Positions 37,797 to 45,496 of a stretch of DNA of 64,000 bases are shown one piece after another; the first letter of the stretch is position 1, and each line of letters starts with the position of its first letter. Origin of the DNA: CAVYUC01 sp963771595 (GTDB lineage Bacteria; Bacteroidota; Bacteroidia; Bacteroidales; Prolixibacteraceae). Both the position numbers and the translations under genes were made by a program. The notes under the pieces were generated by a model. The model was not told the origin of the DNA, did not search any database, and saw nothing but the letters and a program-made list of their open reading frames with translations. Where the stretch lies: the NCBI GenBank assembly GCA_963771595.1, contig CAVYUC010000025.1, positions 1 through 64,000 of the forward strand. The letters are read 5' to 3'.

Positions 37797-38295
37797 ACAA
37801 TTAACAACATGCATTTTTATTTTGCTCAACTGCTGCATTGCAGGAGTAAATGCACAAACCGTAAATTTTGTAGAAAAAACGGGGACCCAAAATCAATATG
37901 AAATTGAAAGAATTCAAAAAATAACCTTTTCGCCGGATGGAATTACAGTGGCAAAAAAGGACGGAACCGATGAATCGTACGTCATTAGCGATTTGCGCCA
38001 CATTGGTTTTTCGGGAATAAATACATCCCTGGAACCTGCCCGTTTTAATAAGAATCCTGATTTGAAGCTGTATCCAAACCCTGCTGGTTCCTATTGTATT
38101 TTGAAATCAACCAATGGAAAAATACTTACCGGAACAATTCAAATTTTCACCATAACCGGGAGTTCTGTGCGGTTGCTGAACGTTTCGGGCACAACAGAGG
38201 AGCTTATAGATATCAGCAATTTGGAAAAAGGGGTTTATTTGTGCAGGTACAGCAACTTCGAACGGGTACAAACAATTCAACTTATCAAACAATGA
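37786..38295 (+). CDS. Small T9SS-secreted protein, copy A
   Basis: 169 residues. Signal peptide (ending GVNAQ), a short beta domain with 'GTQNQYEIERIQKITFSPDG' and 'SYVISDLRHIGFS', and a T9SS type A tail beginning LKLYPNPAG and ending QTIQLIKQ. The middle motif (…I..IdsI.F) is the same type as in FISUMP-containing secreted proteins, including the next gene product. It overlaps the third gene by 4 bp (ATGA), so the two are probably translated together. Copy B at 40719 differs by only two residues. Confidence 0.8.
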   Translation: MQYRQLTTCIFILLNCCIAGVNAQTVNFVEKTGTQNQYEIERIQKITFSPDGITVAKKDGTDESYVISDLRHIGFSGINTSLEPARFNKNPDLKLYPNPAGSYCILKSTNGKILTGTIQIFTITGSSVRLLNVSGTTEELIDISNLEKGVYLCRYSNFERVQTIQLIKQ

Positions 38296-40445
38296 TTAAC
38301 AGGATTAATATGAAAAAAATACTGTCGACGTCGATATTAATTTTAGCGGTCACTTTACTAAATGCACAAACCGACACGATATATATCATGAAAAACGGAG
38401 GGGTTATAAATAGTCAGGCAATTAAACCGGCTGATTTAGACAGCATCATTTTTTACGATCCACACCAGCTTACACCATCGGAAACGCCAACTGCACATGA
38501 TACCATGTTTATGATGAAAGAAGGTTTGGTGATAAACAAACAAGCCTTAAAATCGTCTGATTTGGATAGCATTGTTTTCTATGACTCTGGAACCAACCCG
38601 GGACAGCGCGATTTTATATCAGAACTCACCTCTGCATTAAACACGTTGAAATCTACCGCATATTATTATAATTATTTGATTGACAGTCTGAATATAGACA
38701 GTACAAGCAGCTTTTGGGGGGCAGGTATGTTAATGTATGCCGACCCTGATATTAAGGAAGTAGGCGCCTATGGCGATGACGAAATTATAGCCACATATAA
38801 CAGCGGGCTGCAGGTGTACTTTTCGCGAATTGAGCTTGGAGAAGACGGCAAACCTTTAACGCGTGGGGGCGGCAATCCAATTGATTTTGATTACCCAACT
38901 GCAATCAAACAAAATACCGGCAGTGGAAATGAAAAATTAATAGGCAACAAAAAAGTGCTCCTCTATTCACCGGCATTTGATCTCAGAACTGATGATTCAT
39001 ATTTTAAATCGAAAATAGAAAGTGCAAAACCGCAATTTACAGTTGATGTTCTCTATAAAGATGAAGCGAACCTAAAAGCCCTGGAGCGGTTTAAAGATTA
39101 CGGGTTGGTGGTGATAAATACACATGGCCATAGAGGTGGTTTTGAAATTTATACCGGCATACCAAGGTTTCACGTTCCTCAAAGCATTGATACCACAAAA
39201 CTTACCAAAGATGATGTGCGCTACATGATGTTTGCCAGTCAAAAAACAATTCTGGATGGTTTGCAGGATGGTTCATTGAAAATAGGTATAGATGTTTTTC
39301 ATAAATATGATGGTACGTTATTGGTGTATTGGGAATACAATATTTTGGCTTCATATGATTATATCCGTAAACTACCCCACCTGACGGATGCAGTGGTATT
39401 TTTAAATTTTTGCTATGGTGGGCATCAGGCCGAAGGTCCAATAATTAATAATCTGCCTGAAGCTTTTCATTCAATTGGGGCAAGAACTGTGTATGCTTAT
39501 GCTCATACCGATGGCACATCGAGTCCTGTGGCCGATCATTTCGCACGTGCAATGCAGGACAGTTTGTTTACCAACCTGATCATAAAAGGAGATTCCACCG
39601 GGATAGCACATTTAGAAGCAGATCAGTATTTACAACGTGGTATATTAGGACAATTAAGAACCCAATACAGCAATACGTTCTTTCACTTGTATGACCCAGG
39701 TACCAAAAATATGTTTATTGATAAAAAAGAAATTTTAATGTCGCTTGATTATACCTTTGACGTTCCCAGGGTGAATCGTGATCTTTGGTTTCATCAATTT
39801 TTTGACCAGGGCTACAGGTATGATGAATGTGGTACTTTTACCGATCCCCGCGATGGCGAAGAGTATAAACTTGCCTGTATTGGTGATCAGGTATGGTTTG
39901 CCGAAAACCTCCGTTGGGCTGGAAAGGGAATATGTTTCGATAATGTTCCTCAAAATTGCGGGAAAGAAGGAAGGCTCTATTCGGTGTATGAGGCATTGAA
40001 TAAGCAAACCTTCAAAGGGGAACCTGTTCGCGGCATTTGTCCTGAAGGTTGGCATATACCAAGTAAAGAGGAATTCCAGGAGCTTGTTGCTTTTTGTGGG
40101 GGCAAAGATTCTGCGATAATAAAACTGGGTACTCCGGGGCAATGGCCAAATGCCGAAGGATTTACAAATGAATATGGATTTAATTTAAAACCACTGGGCA
40201 GAGGTTATTACGAGAATGGCGAGGGACCATTTTTTGATCTCCATGACCCTCAGGCAGCTTTTTGGACTTCCTCCGGTAATCTCGGTGTTGTCGATCCTAA
40301 TTATGGTCTGTTAGATAACTATTATGTATTTCATGTAGTTGATTTTAATGGCTCTGGTGATTATGAACTGAGAATTAAAACCTATGGTAATCGGGAGAAA
40401 TTTTACGCAATACAGCAGTGCCGCTGTGTAAAAGATGCGGAGTAA
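38292..40445 (+). CDS. Secreted caspase-like peptidase with FISUMP domain
   Basis: 717 residues from 38292 (an internal ATG at 38310 also fits). Signal peptide (ending LLNAQ), then two ~28-residue repeats (MKNGGVINSQ…DLDSIIFYDP and MKEGLVINKQ…DLDSIVFYDS). Residues about 210-430 look like a caspase/gingipain-type fold: H278 in INTHGH and C374 in LNFCYGG are a credible His/Cys dyad, between 'LLYSPAFDLRTDDSYFKSK' and 'IGARTVYAYAHTD'. The last ~190 residues form a FISUMP domain (CGTFTDPRDGEEYK, QVWFAENLRW, GICPEGWHIPSKEEF, WTSSG, RCVKD). Likely a surface or secreted cysteine peptidase; activity is inferred. Confidence 0.75.
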   Translation: MINRINMKKILSTSILILAVTLLNAQTDTIYIMKNGGVINSQAIKPADLDSIIFYDPHQLTPSETPTAHDTMFMMKEGLVINKQALKSSDLDSIVFYDSGTNPGQRDFISELTSALNTLKSTAYYYNYLIDSLNIDSTSSFWGAGMLMYADPDIKEVGAYGDDEIIATYNSGLQVYFSRIELGEDGKPLTRGGGNPIDFDYPTAIKQNTGSGNEKLIGNKKVLLYSPAFDLRTDDSYFKSKIESAKPQFTVDVLYKDEANLKALERFKDYGLVVINTHGHRGGFEIYTGIPRFHVPQSIDTTKLTKDDVRYMMFASQKTILDGLQDGSLKIGIDVFHKYDGTLLVYWEYNILASYDYIRKLPHLTDAVVFLNFCYGGHQAEGPIINNLPEAFHSIGARTVYAYAHTDGTSSPVADHFARAMQDSLFTNLIIKGDSTGIAHLEADQYLQRGILGQLRTQYSNTFFHLYDPGTKNMFIDKKEILMSLDYTFDVPRVNRDLWFHQFFDQGYRYDECGTFTDPRDGEEYKLACIGDQVWFAENLRWAGKGICFDNVPQNCGKEGRLYSVYEALNKQTFKGEPVRGICPEGWHIPSKEEFQELVAFCGGKDSAIIKLGTPGQWPNAEGFTNEYGFNLKPLGRGYYENGEGPFFDLHDPQAAFWTSSGNLGVVDPNYGLLDNYYVFHVVDFNGSGDYELRIKTYGNREKFYAIQQCRCVKDAE

Positions 40446-40483
40446 ACCTTTTTCTTAGGGAGACCCACATAGACAATTTGATC

Positions 40484-40519
40484 AATAACACGGAGTGGAT
40501 GTCATTTGAACAAAAATGA
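40484..40519 (+). pseudogene. 3'-end fragment of the lipoprotein gene, carried in copy B
   Basis: Twelve codons reading NNTEWMSFEQK plus stop, matching NNTEWVPFEQK at the end of the gene 36469-37587. It marks the left boundary of the duplicated segment. Confidence 0.75.
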
Positions 40520-40561
40520 TGACTTTTAAAAGCATGGCAATATTAATTAAAATACAAAAAC

Positions 40562-40729
40562 ATGAAAAAAATGAAGTACCTGTTATTCCTTTCTCGGTTT
40601 TTGATTGCACTAAATTTTTGTTGTAAAAAAGACGATATCCAGCTTTCGGAATCCGACAAAAAGGAAAATCCAAATTCAAATTCCGTATTTAAATTTTTAA
40701 ATCAAACAAATTACCGGTATGCAATATAG
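40562..40729 (+). CDS. Short lipoprotein-like gene, copy B
   Basis: 55 residues from 40562 (or 52 from 40571). Nearly the same as copy A, but the segment before the tail reads LNFCCKKDD, with two Cys. The overlap with the following T9SS gene is kept. Its conservation in both copies with overlap suggests it may really be translated. Confidence 0.5.
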   Translation: MKKMKYLLFLSRFLIALNFCCKKDDIQLSESDKKENPNSNSVFKFLNQTNYRYAI

Positions 40730-41228
40730 ACAATTAACAACATGCATTTTTATTTTGCTCAACTGCTGCATTGCAGGAGTAAATGCACAAACCGTAAATT
40801 TTGTAGAAAAAACGGGGACCCAAAATCAATATGAAATTGAAAGAATTCAAAAAATAACCTTTTCCCCGGATGGAATTACAGTGGCAAAAAAGGACGGAAC
40901 CGATGAATCGTACGTCATTAGCGATTTGCGCCACATTGGTTTTTCGGGAATAAATACATCCCTGGAGCCTGCCCGTTTTAATAAGAATCCTGATTTGAAG
41001 CTGTATCCAAATCCTGCTGGTTCCTATTGTATATTGAAATCAACCAATGGAAAAACGCTTAACGGAACAATTCAAATTTTTACCATAACCGGGAGTTCTG
41101 TGCGGTTGCTGAACGTTTCGGGCACAACAGAGGAGCTTATAGATATCAGCAATTTGGAGAAAGGGGTTTATTTGTGCAGGTACAGCAACTTCGAACGGGT
41201 ACAAACAATTCAACTTATTAAACAATGA
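40719..41228 (+). CDS. Small T9SS-secreted protein, copy B
   Basis: 169 residues, identical to copy A except two substitutions in the tail region (KILTGT to KTLNGT). Signal peptide, beta domain and T9SS type A tail as in copy A. The stop overlaps the start of the 897-residue protein by 4 bp. Very low divergence indicates recent duplication or gene conversion. Confidence 0.8.
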   Translation: MQYRQLTTCIFILLNCCIAGVNAQTVNFVEKTGTQNQYEIERIQKITFSPDGITVAKKDGTDESYVISDLRHIGFSGINTSLEPARFNKNPDLKLYPNPAGSYCILKSTNGKTLNGTIQIFTITGSSVRLLNVSGTTEELIDISNLEKGVYLCRYSNFERVQTIQLIKQ

Positions 41229-43918
41229 TTAACAGGATAGATATGAAAAAGATACTTTCCACGACAATATTAATTGTAGCAGTCACTTTGCTAAATGCAC
41301 AAACCGATTCGATGTATTTCATGAAAAACGGAGGGGTTATAAATAGACAGGCAGTTAAACCGGTTGATTTAGACAGCATCATTTTTTACGATCCGCACCA
41401 GCCTGCACCGTCGGAATCGCCAACTTCACACGATACCATGTTTATGATGAAAGAAGGGTTTGTGATAAACAAACAAGCCTTAAAATCAACTGACTTAGAT
41501 AGCATTGTTTTCAATGACACATCCTCCGCATTTACAAATGTAGCAGTAGTTTTTCCTGAAAATTCGGAGTTAAATCCATCAGATTATAAATTATTTTCAT
41601 CAGCAGAATTTACCGATGTTTCTGAAAGTGGCGAAAGTAAAGTGCTCCATTATAATGGAGGGCGGAGTATTGCTTTTCTGATGGACTCGCAAAACGAGCC
41701 AATTTTGATGGGTTTTATTACAGATAATAAAAAAGAAGTTTCTGTTGCCTCAACAATTGAGGTTGCACAGTACTTTGCTTTGGGAACTATTTTTCTGCCC
41801 GAAGAAATACGGAGCATGTATGTTGAACAGGCGGGACAATTGCCCGGGACAAAAGAATTTATTGCAACGGTTGAAACTATGTTTTCTTCCGATATAAATT
41901 TTCTTGCATCAGAAGTTTTTGCCCAGGAGTTACAGAAACGTACAGATGAATTAACTGCGAGAAAGCAAGTGGATTTGCAAAATAAGTCCATTCTAATCAG
42001 CACCGGCGACTTTAAAAGCGGCATGCAGATTGAAGAGGTTGATTTTCAAAATGTTGCAATTGCTAATACTTATCGGCGCAGGGCACATGGTTTTTTATAT
42101 AAAACAGCATTTGAAGATAAGGATGGCAACAAAACAGTTCTGGTTAGTGATGTTGTAGAAAAAGAACCGGCAGCAAAATTCGATGTTGCAGTTCCCCCAA
42201 CGCAGGCAATCCGGGATTTTAAAGGTATAATGCAGGATGCAGCCGCAGGTACGGGAATTAAGTTTTTCCGTAATTCCAGCGATCCAATAAAATTGGAACT
42301 TGGCGAGGATCAGTCTAAATGTATTTACCAACTGCGGGTTATAGGTCCATCAGCATTTGCGGGAAAATTAACTGATGTAGAAGAAGAAAAACTTCGTACC
42401 CTTGAAATTGAAACACTAGCCCTGGACTTGGCTTTACCCATACTAATGGACGTCATCGGGTCTGCCGAACTCATTGATAAAATTGATGATAAGAAATTCA
42501 AAGCTTTTGTATCAACAGTAGAATTGTTTGCCAAATCATTTCCCGCCGTTCTTGAGCCTATGAAAAAAGGAGACTATAGCAAAGCATTGCATGAACTCCT
42601 TTTTACAATGGGAAATAATTATAACAGCGATCTGGTTAAGGATATTTTTAATGAACTAATAGAGGATGTTTGGGCTTATACAGTGGAAACAGGATCGGAT
42701 GTTAAACCGGCAGTAGCTGTAGAAAAAAATATTAGTTTTCTTCTTAAAACAATAAAAGTTGCGGATTATATATTAAAGTTTTTTGACTATAAACGGATTT
42801 TTTCTGCAATGGCCAACTCTAATATGGTTGAGCAATGGGAGGTGGTTATTAAGGATACTAAAGTAAGTCTCGTTCCTCACGAAGCTATCGTATTTCCCTA
42901 TATCAAAAAATATATTGATGCATTTGTTAAAGATACTGAATTAGGCTCTGAGCAGATATTTCAGTATAAATGGTCTACCACAGGCGAATATGGAGTTTTG
43001 CAGGACGATGTCGGACATGAAGGAACTTCTTTCTCAAACTCTTCTCGAGAGTCAAAACGAGAGATTTTCTATTTAAGCAAGGCACGTGACAGCGAGGTTC
43101 CGGATAACGCCACAGACAAGGTATTTGTTGAAGCATTTATTAAAGACGTAGGTAAGGAACCCGTTTTAGTGGGGAAAGATACTACCACCCTGCGAATTCG
43201 CCCGTATAAATACCAAATCTATCCCAAAAATATTAAAATATCAGGAGGTACAGATTTATCATTATATATTCAGCGCGCCGATGGCTCCGAAGATATCACC
43301 AACAATCCATCTAAAGATTACAAAATTGTATGGTCTACCAATGGCGAATACGGCCTTTTGGAAGGGAATGCCACCAGCGTGACGAAAATCAATGATGTTC
43401 ACGCTGTTTATAGCGCCACCGACAGGGAAGTGAAAACAGCAACAGAGGTTGTACAGGCACGCATTTACGTAAAGTCTAAAGATGAGGGACCTGAGGCCTA
43501 CGAACTTTATTATGAACTGGAGGCAACCATCCAAATTGAAAATGACGAAAATAAAATTACTTTTTATCGACCTTTTAATGTTCGAACCGAAGTTTTTGAT
43601 CCTAGCCAGTGTACCGGAGCCACTATTACGGCTGCATTAATTTCTTTTGCACCTGTGGAAGATGCCGAAAGCTATTCTGTAACTATTTTCAAGAAAGATG
43701 GTAGTGCACCTGTAGGGCCGGTGGAATGGCAAGCGGGGCAACCGGTTCCCTCCGGCTATAGATTTATAACTCCCAGCGGGCTTTATGAAGGACAGCTGCA
43801 TATCCAGGTCGCAGCCGGCACCTATTGTGCCAATGCGGACTATCAGGCAAAAGTAGAAGCAGATCTGGCTAATTTGAAAGGGTCTGGGCAAATTGTGGTT
43901 ACTCTAAAAAATAAATAA
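41225..43918 (+). CDS. Large secreted protein, same N-terminus as the caspase-like one, different C-terminus
   Basis: 897 residues. Residues 1-105 are nearly those of the 38292 protein: signal peptide ending LLNAQ and the two MK-GG/EG-VIN repeats. From residue ~108 it is unrelated: an alpha/beta region ('VAVVFPENSELNPSDYKLF', 'LDLALPILMDVIGSAELI'), then two related beta domains starting 'YKWSTTGEYGVLQDD' (about 578) and 'YKIVWSTNGEYGLLEG' (about 700), and a final ~110-residue beta domain. No catalytic motif or T9SS tail is visible. Probably surface-exposed; role unknown. Confidence 0.65.
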   Translation: MINRIDMKKILSTTILIVAVTLLNAQTDSMYFMKNGGVINRQAVKPVDLDSIIFYDPHQPAPSESPTSHDTMFMMKEGFVINKQALKSTDLDSIVFNDTSSAFTNVAVVFPENSELNPSDYKLFSSAEFTDVSESGESKVLHYNGGRSIAFLMDSQNEPILMGFITDNKKEVSVASTIEVAQYFALGTIFLPEEIRSMYVEQAGQLPGTKEFIATVETMFSSDINFLASEVFAQELQKRTDELTARKQVDLQNKSILISTGDFKSGMQIEEVDFQNVAIANTYRRRAHGFLYKTAFEDKDGNKTVLVSDVVEKEPAAKFDVAVPPTQAIRDFKGIMQDAAAGTGIKFFRNSSDPIKLELGEDQSKCIYQLRVIGPSAFAGKLTDVEEEKLRTLEIETLALDLALPILMDVIGSAELIDKIDDKKFKAFVSTVELFAKSFPAVLEPMKKGDYSKALHELLFTMGNNYNSDLVKDIFNELIEDVWAYTVETGSDVKPAVAVEKNISFLLKTIKVADYILKFFDYKRIFSAMANSNMVEQWEVVIKDTKVSLVPHEAIVFPYIKKYIDAFVKDTELGSEQIFQYKWSTTGEYGVLQDDVGHEGTSFSNSSRESKREIFYLSKARDSEVPDNATDKVFVEAFIKDVGKEPVLVGKDTTTLRIRPYKYQIYPKNIKISGGTDLSLYIQRADGSEDITNNPSKDYKIVWSTNGEYGLLEGNATSVTKINDVHAVYSATDREVKTATEVVQARIYVKSKDEGPEAYELYYELEATIQIENDENKITFYRPFNVRTEVFDPSQCTGATITAALISFAPVEDAESYSVTIFKKDGSAPVGPVEWQAGQPVPSGYRFITPSGLYEGQLHIQVAAGTYCANADYQAKVEADLANLKGSGQIVVTLKNK

Positions 43919-43964
43919 GAGCTTGTGCATAAAAGTTCAAGCCTGTAGTAAGGAAGATTGGACG

Positions 43965-44078
43965 ATGGAACAACATATAAGCAGCTTTTCGAATTTTAGA
44001 AAAGGAACTGTAATGGTTGAAGTAATATTAGAACCAGGGCAGTTGGTCATTGAAATTGCGGATGTTGATTTTCTTTAA
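43965..44078 (+). CDS. Possible 37-residue small protein
   Basis: An open frame from ATG (43965) to TAA with 37 acidic, strand-like residues. It lies in the 244-bp gap before the sigma factor. There is no ribosome-binding sequence and no recognised family, so it may be a chance frame or the remains of a gene. Confidence 0.2.
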   Translation: MEQHISSFSNFRKGTVMVEVILEPGQLVIEIADVDFL

Positions 44079-44162
44079 AAACAACTGGAACTTCCGTGAT
44101 TTCAATTGTAGCATCAATTCATTTTTTGTAAATTCCCCGTTATTATGTGAAAATAAAAAATA

Positions 44163-44747
44163 ATGGGGGTCAAGTTAACTAAACCGAAGAATTCATTTGA
44201 TTCTATTGAAAAGATTGATGCTATTGGGAGAAATGATAGTAAAGAGATTCAACAATTATACCTTGATGTTTATCCCAAAATAAAAGTTTTTATACTTCGG
44301 AACAACGGTAATGAACATCAGGCGAAAGATATTTTTCAGGAGGCTTTTATAGCACTTTGGCGCAACATAAAAACAGGCAACTACAACAGCCTGGACAATA
44401 ATATTGAAGCGTATTTATTCATGGTGGCAAAAAATAAATGGATTGATTTTTTGCGATCAGCACGCTACCGAAAAAAGATGTCTATTGAAGAAATAAAAGA
44501 ATCAGAAGTATGCGACGATTACACGGATAAAGCGGAGGAAACAGAAGAAATGCACCAAAATGATATTCTTTATAAAGCTGTTAGCAAGTTGGCTGAAAGT
44601 TGCCGGAAGCTCTTAAAAATGTTTTATTACGAACGAAAATCAATGAAGGAAATATCCGAAAAATTCAAAATCAGCGAACCCTCTGCCCGAAATAAAAAAT
44701 ACAGGTGCATGCAACAATTGCGCAAGTATGTAAATGGCTACCAATGA
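44163..44747 (+). CDS. ECF-type RNA polymerase sigma factor
   Basis: 194 residues with sigma-70 region 2 ('AKDIFQEAFIALWRN', 'AYLFMVAKNKWIDFLRS') and region 4 ('RKLLKMFYYERKSMKEISEKF', in part, then SEPSARNKKYRCMQQLRKY). Regions 1 and 3 are missing, as in ECF sigmas. It overlaps the next gene by 4 bp. It should direct RNA polymerase to a small regulon that could include the secreted module upstream and its own cassette. Confidence 0.92.
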   Translation: MGVKLTKPKNSFDSIEKIDAIGRNDSKEIQQLYLDVYPKIKVFILRNNGNEHQAKDIFQEAFIALWRNIKTGNYNSLDNNIEAYLFMVAKNKWIDFLRSARYRKKMSIEEIKESEVCDDYTDKAEETEEMHQNDILYKAVSKLAESCRKLLKMFYYERKSMKEISEKFKISEPSARNKKYRCMQQLRKYVNGYQ

Positions 44748-45496
44748 ATAAAAACAGCGACGACATATCACAGGAAATATTTGAGGAAGTCGATCGGTTT
44801 GTTACCGGGAAAATGAATGAAAAAGAACGCCGGCTTTTTGAATCCCGTCTGGAATTTGACAATGAATTAGCTCAGAACGTGGAAGTGCATCGTAAGTTGG
44901 TTTTGGCGGTGGAAGAATTTTCAATAAGAGAAAAATTCAGTGCTATTCATTCTAAATTCTTTAAAAGCGGAAGTAATTCTAACCGGAATTTATTGGTTCG
45001 TCTTTCTGCAAAAACACTATTATGGGCTGCTTCTGTTTTGGTTCTTATTGCCATCGGAAGTTATTTTCTTTTTTTTCAGAAAAGCGCCAACGAGCAAATA
45101 TTTTATGCCAACTTCAATCCCGATCCCGGGCTGCCTACAGTTATGGGCAGCAGCAATAATTACGAATTTTACGACGCCATGATAGATTACAAAAGGGGAA
45201 ATTATGAAACTGCTATTCAAAAGTGGGAACAACTATCGGTTGAAAAACCACAAAACGATACATTAAATTATTTTCTGGGAGTGGCTTATCTGGCAAAAGA
45301 AAACGCGAATAAAGCCATTGAATATTTAACCAAAGCGCAGGAAAAAAGCAACAGCATTTTTATCAATGAAACCTATTTTTACCTTGGGTTGGCGTACCTT
45401 AAACATAACGATTTGGAGAAATCAGTAGAAAATTTAAAACAAAGCGATTTCGGGAACAGTCAACAAATCGTATGTAAAATAAATAGCCTGAAATGA
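44744..45496 (+). CDS. Single-pass membrane TPR protein, anti-sigma candidate
   Basis: 250 residues from the ATG at 44744, which overlaps the sigma stop (ATGA). Residues 1-85 are cytoplasmic and charged ('EEVDRFVTGKMNEKERRLFES'), a form often found in Bacteroidota anti-sigma or TPR proteins; a transmembrane helix spans about 91-111; residues about 140-240 are TPR helices in the periplasm ('GVAYLAKENANKAIEYLTKA'). No zinc-binding HxxxCxxC motif is present. That it holds the sigma factor inactive is inference from its place and topology. Overlaps the CHAT gene by 4 bp. Confidence 0.75.
   Translation: MNKNSDDISQEIFEEVDRFVTGKMNEKERRLFESRLEFDNELAQNVEVHRKLVLAVEEFSIREKFSAIHSKFFKSGSNSNRNLLVRLSAKTLLWAASVLVLIAIGSYFLFFQKSANEQIFYANFNPDPGLPTVMGSSNNYEFYDAMIDYKRGNYETAIQKWEQLSVEKPQNDTLNYFLGVAYLAKENANKAIEYLTKAQEKSNSIFINETYFYLGLAYLKHNDLEKSVENLKQSDFGNSQQIVCKINSLK

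Larger units (their letters stand above)
37552..38586 (+). repeat. Duplicated T9SS module, copy A
   Basis: This ~1.03 kb segment is matched by 40484-41519 at an offset of about 2.93 kb with few differences. It covers the last codons of the broken lipoprotein gene, a 52-codon gene, a 169-codon T9SS gene and about 100 codons of the third gene. The duplication ends abruptly within the third gene. Confidence 0.85.
40484..41519 (+). repeat. Duplicated T9SS module, copy B
   Basis: Counterpart of 37552-38586. It begins inside a 3'-fragment of the lipoprotein gene and ends at the same codon of the third gene, after which the two third genes are unrelated. Confidence 0.85.

Noticed and set aside
43965..44078. 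Immunity-like gene for the 897-residue secreted protein
   Set aside because: Only 37 codons, no ribosome-binding site and no homologue beside the caspase-like copy; kept only as a low-confidence open frame.
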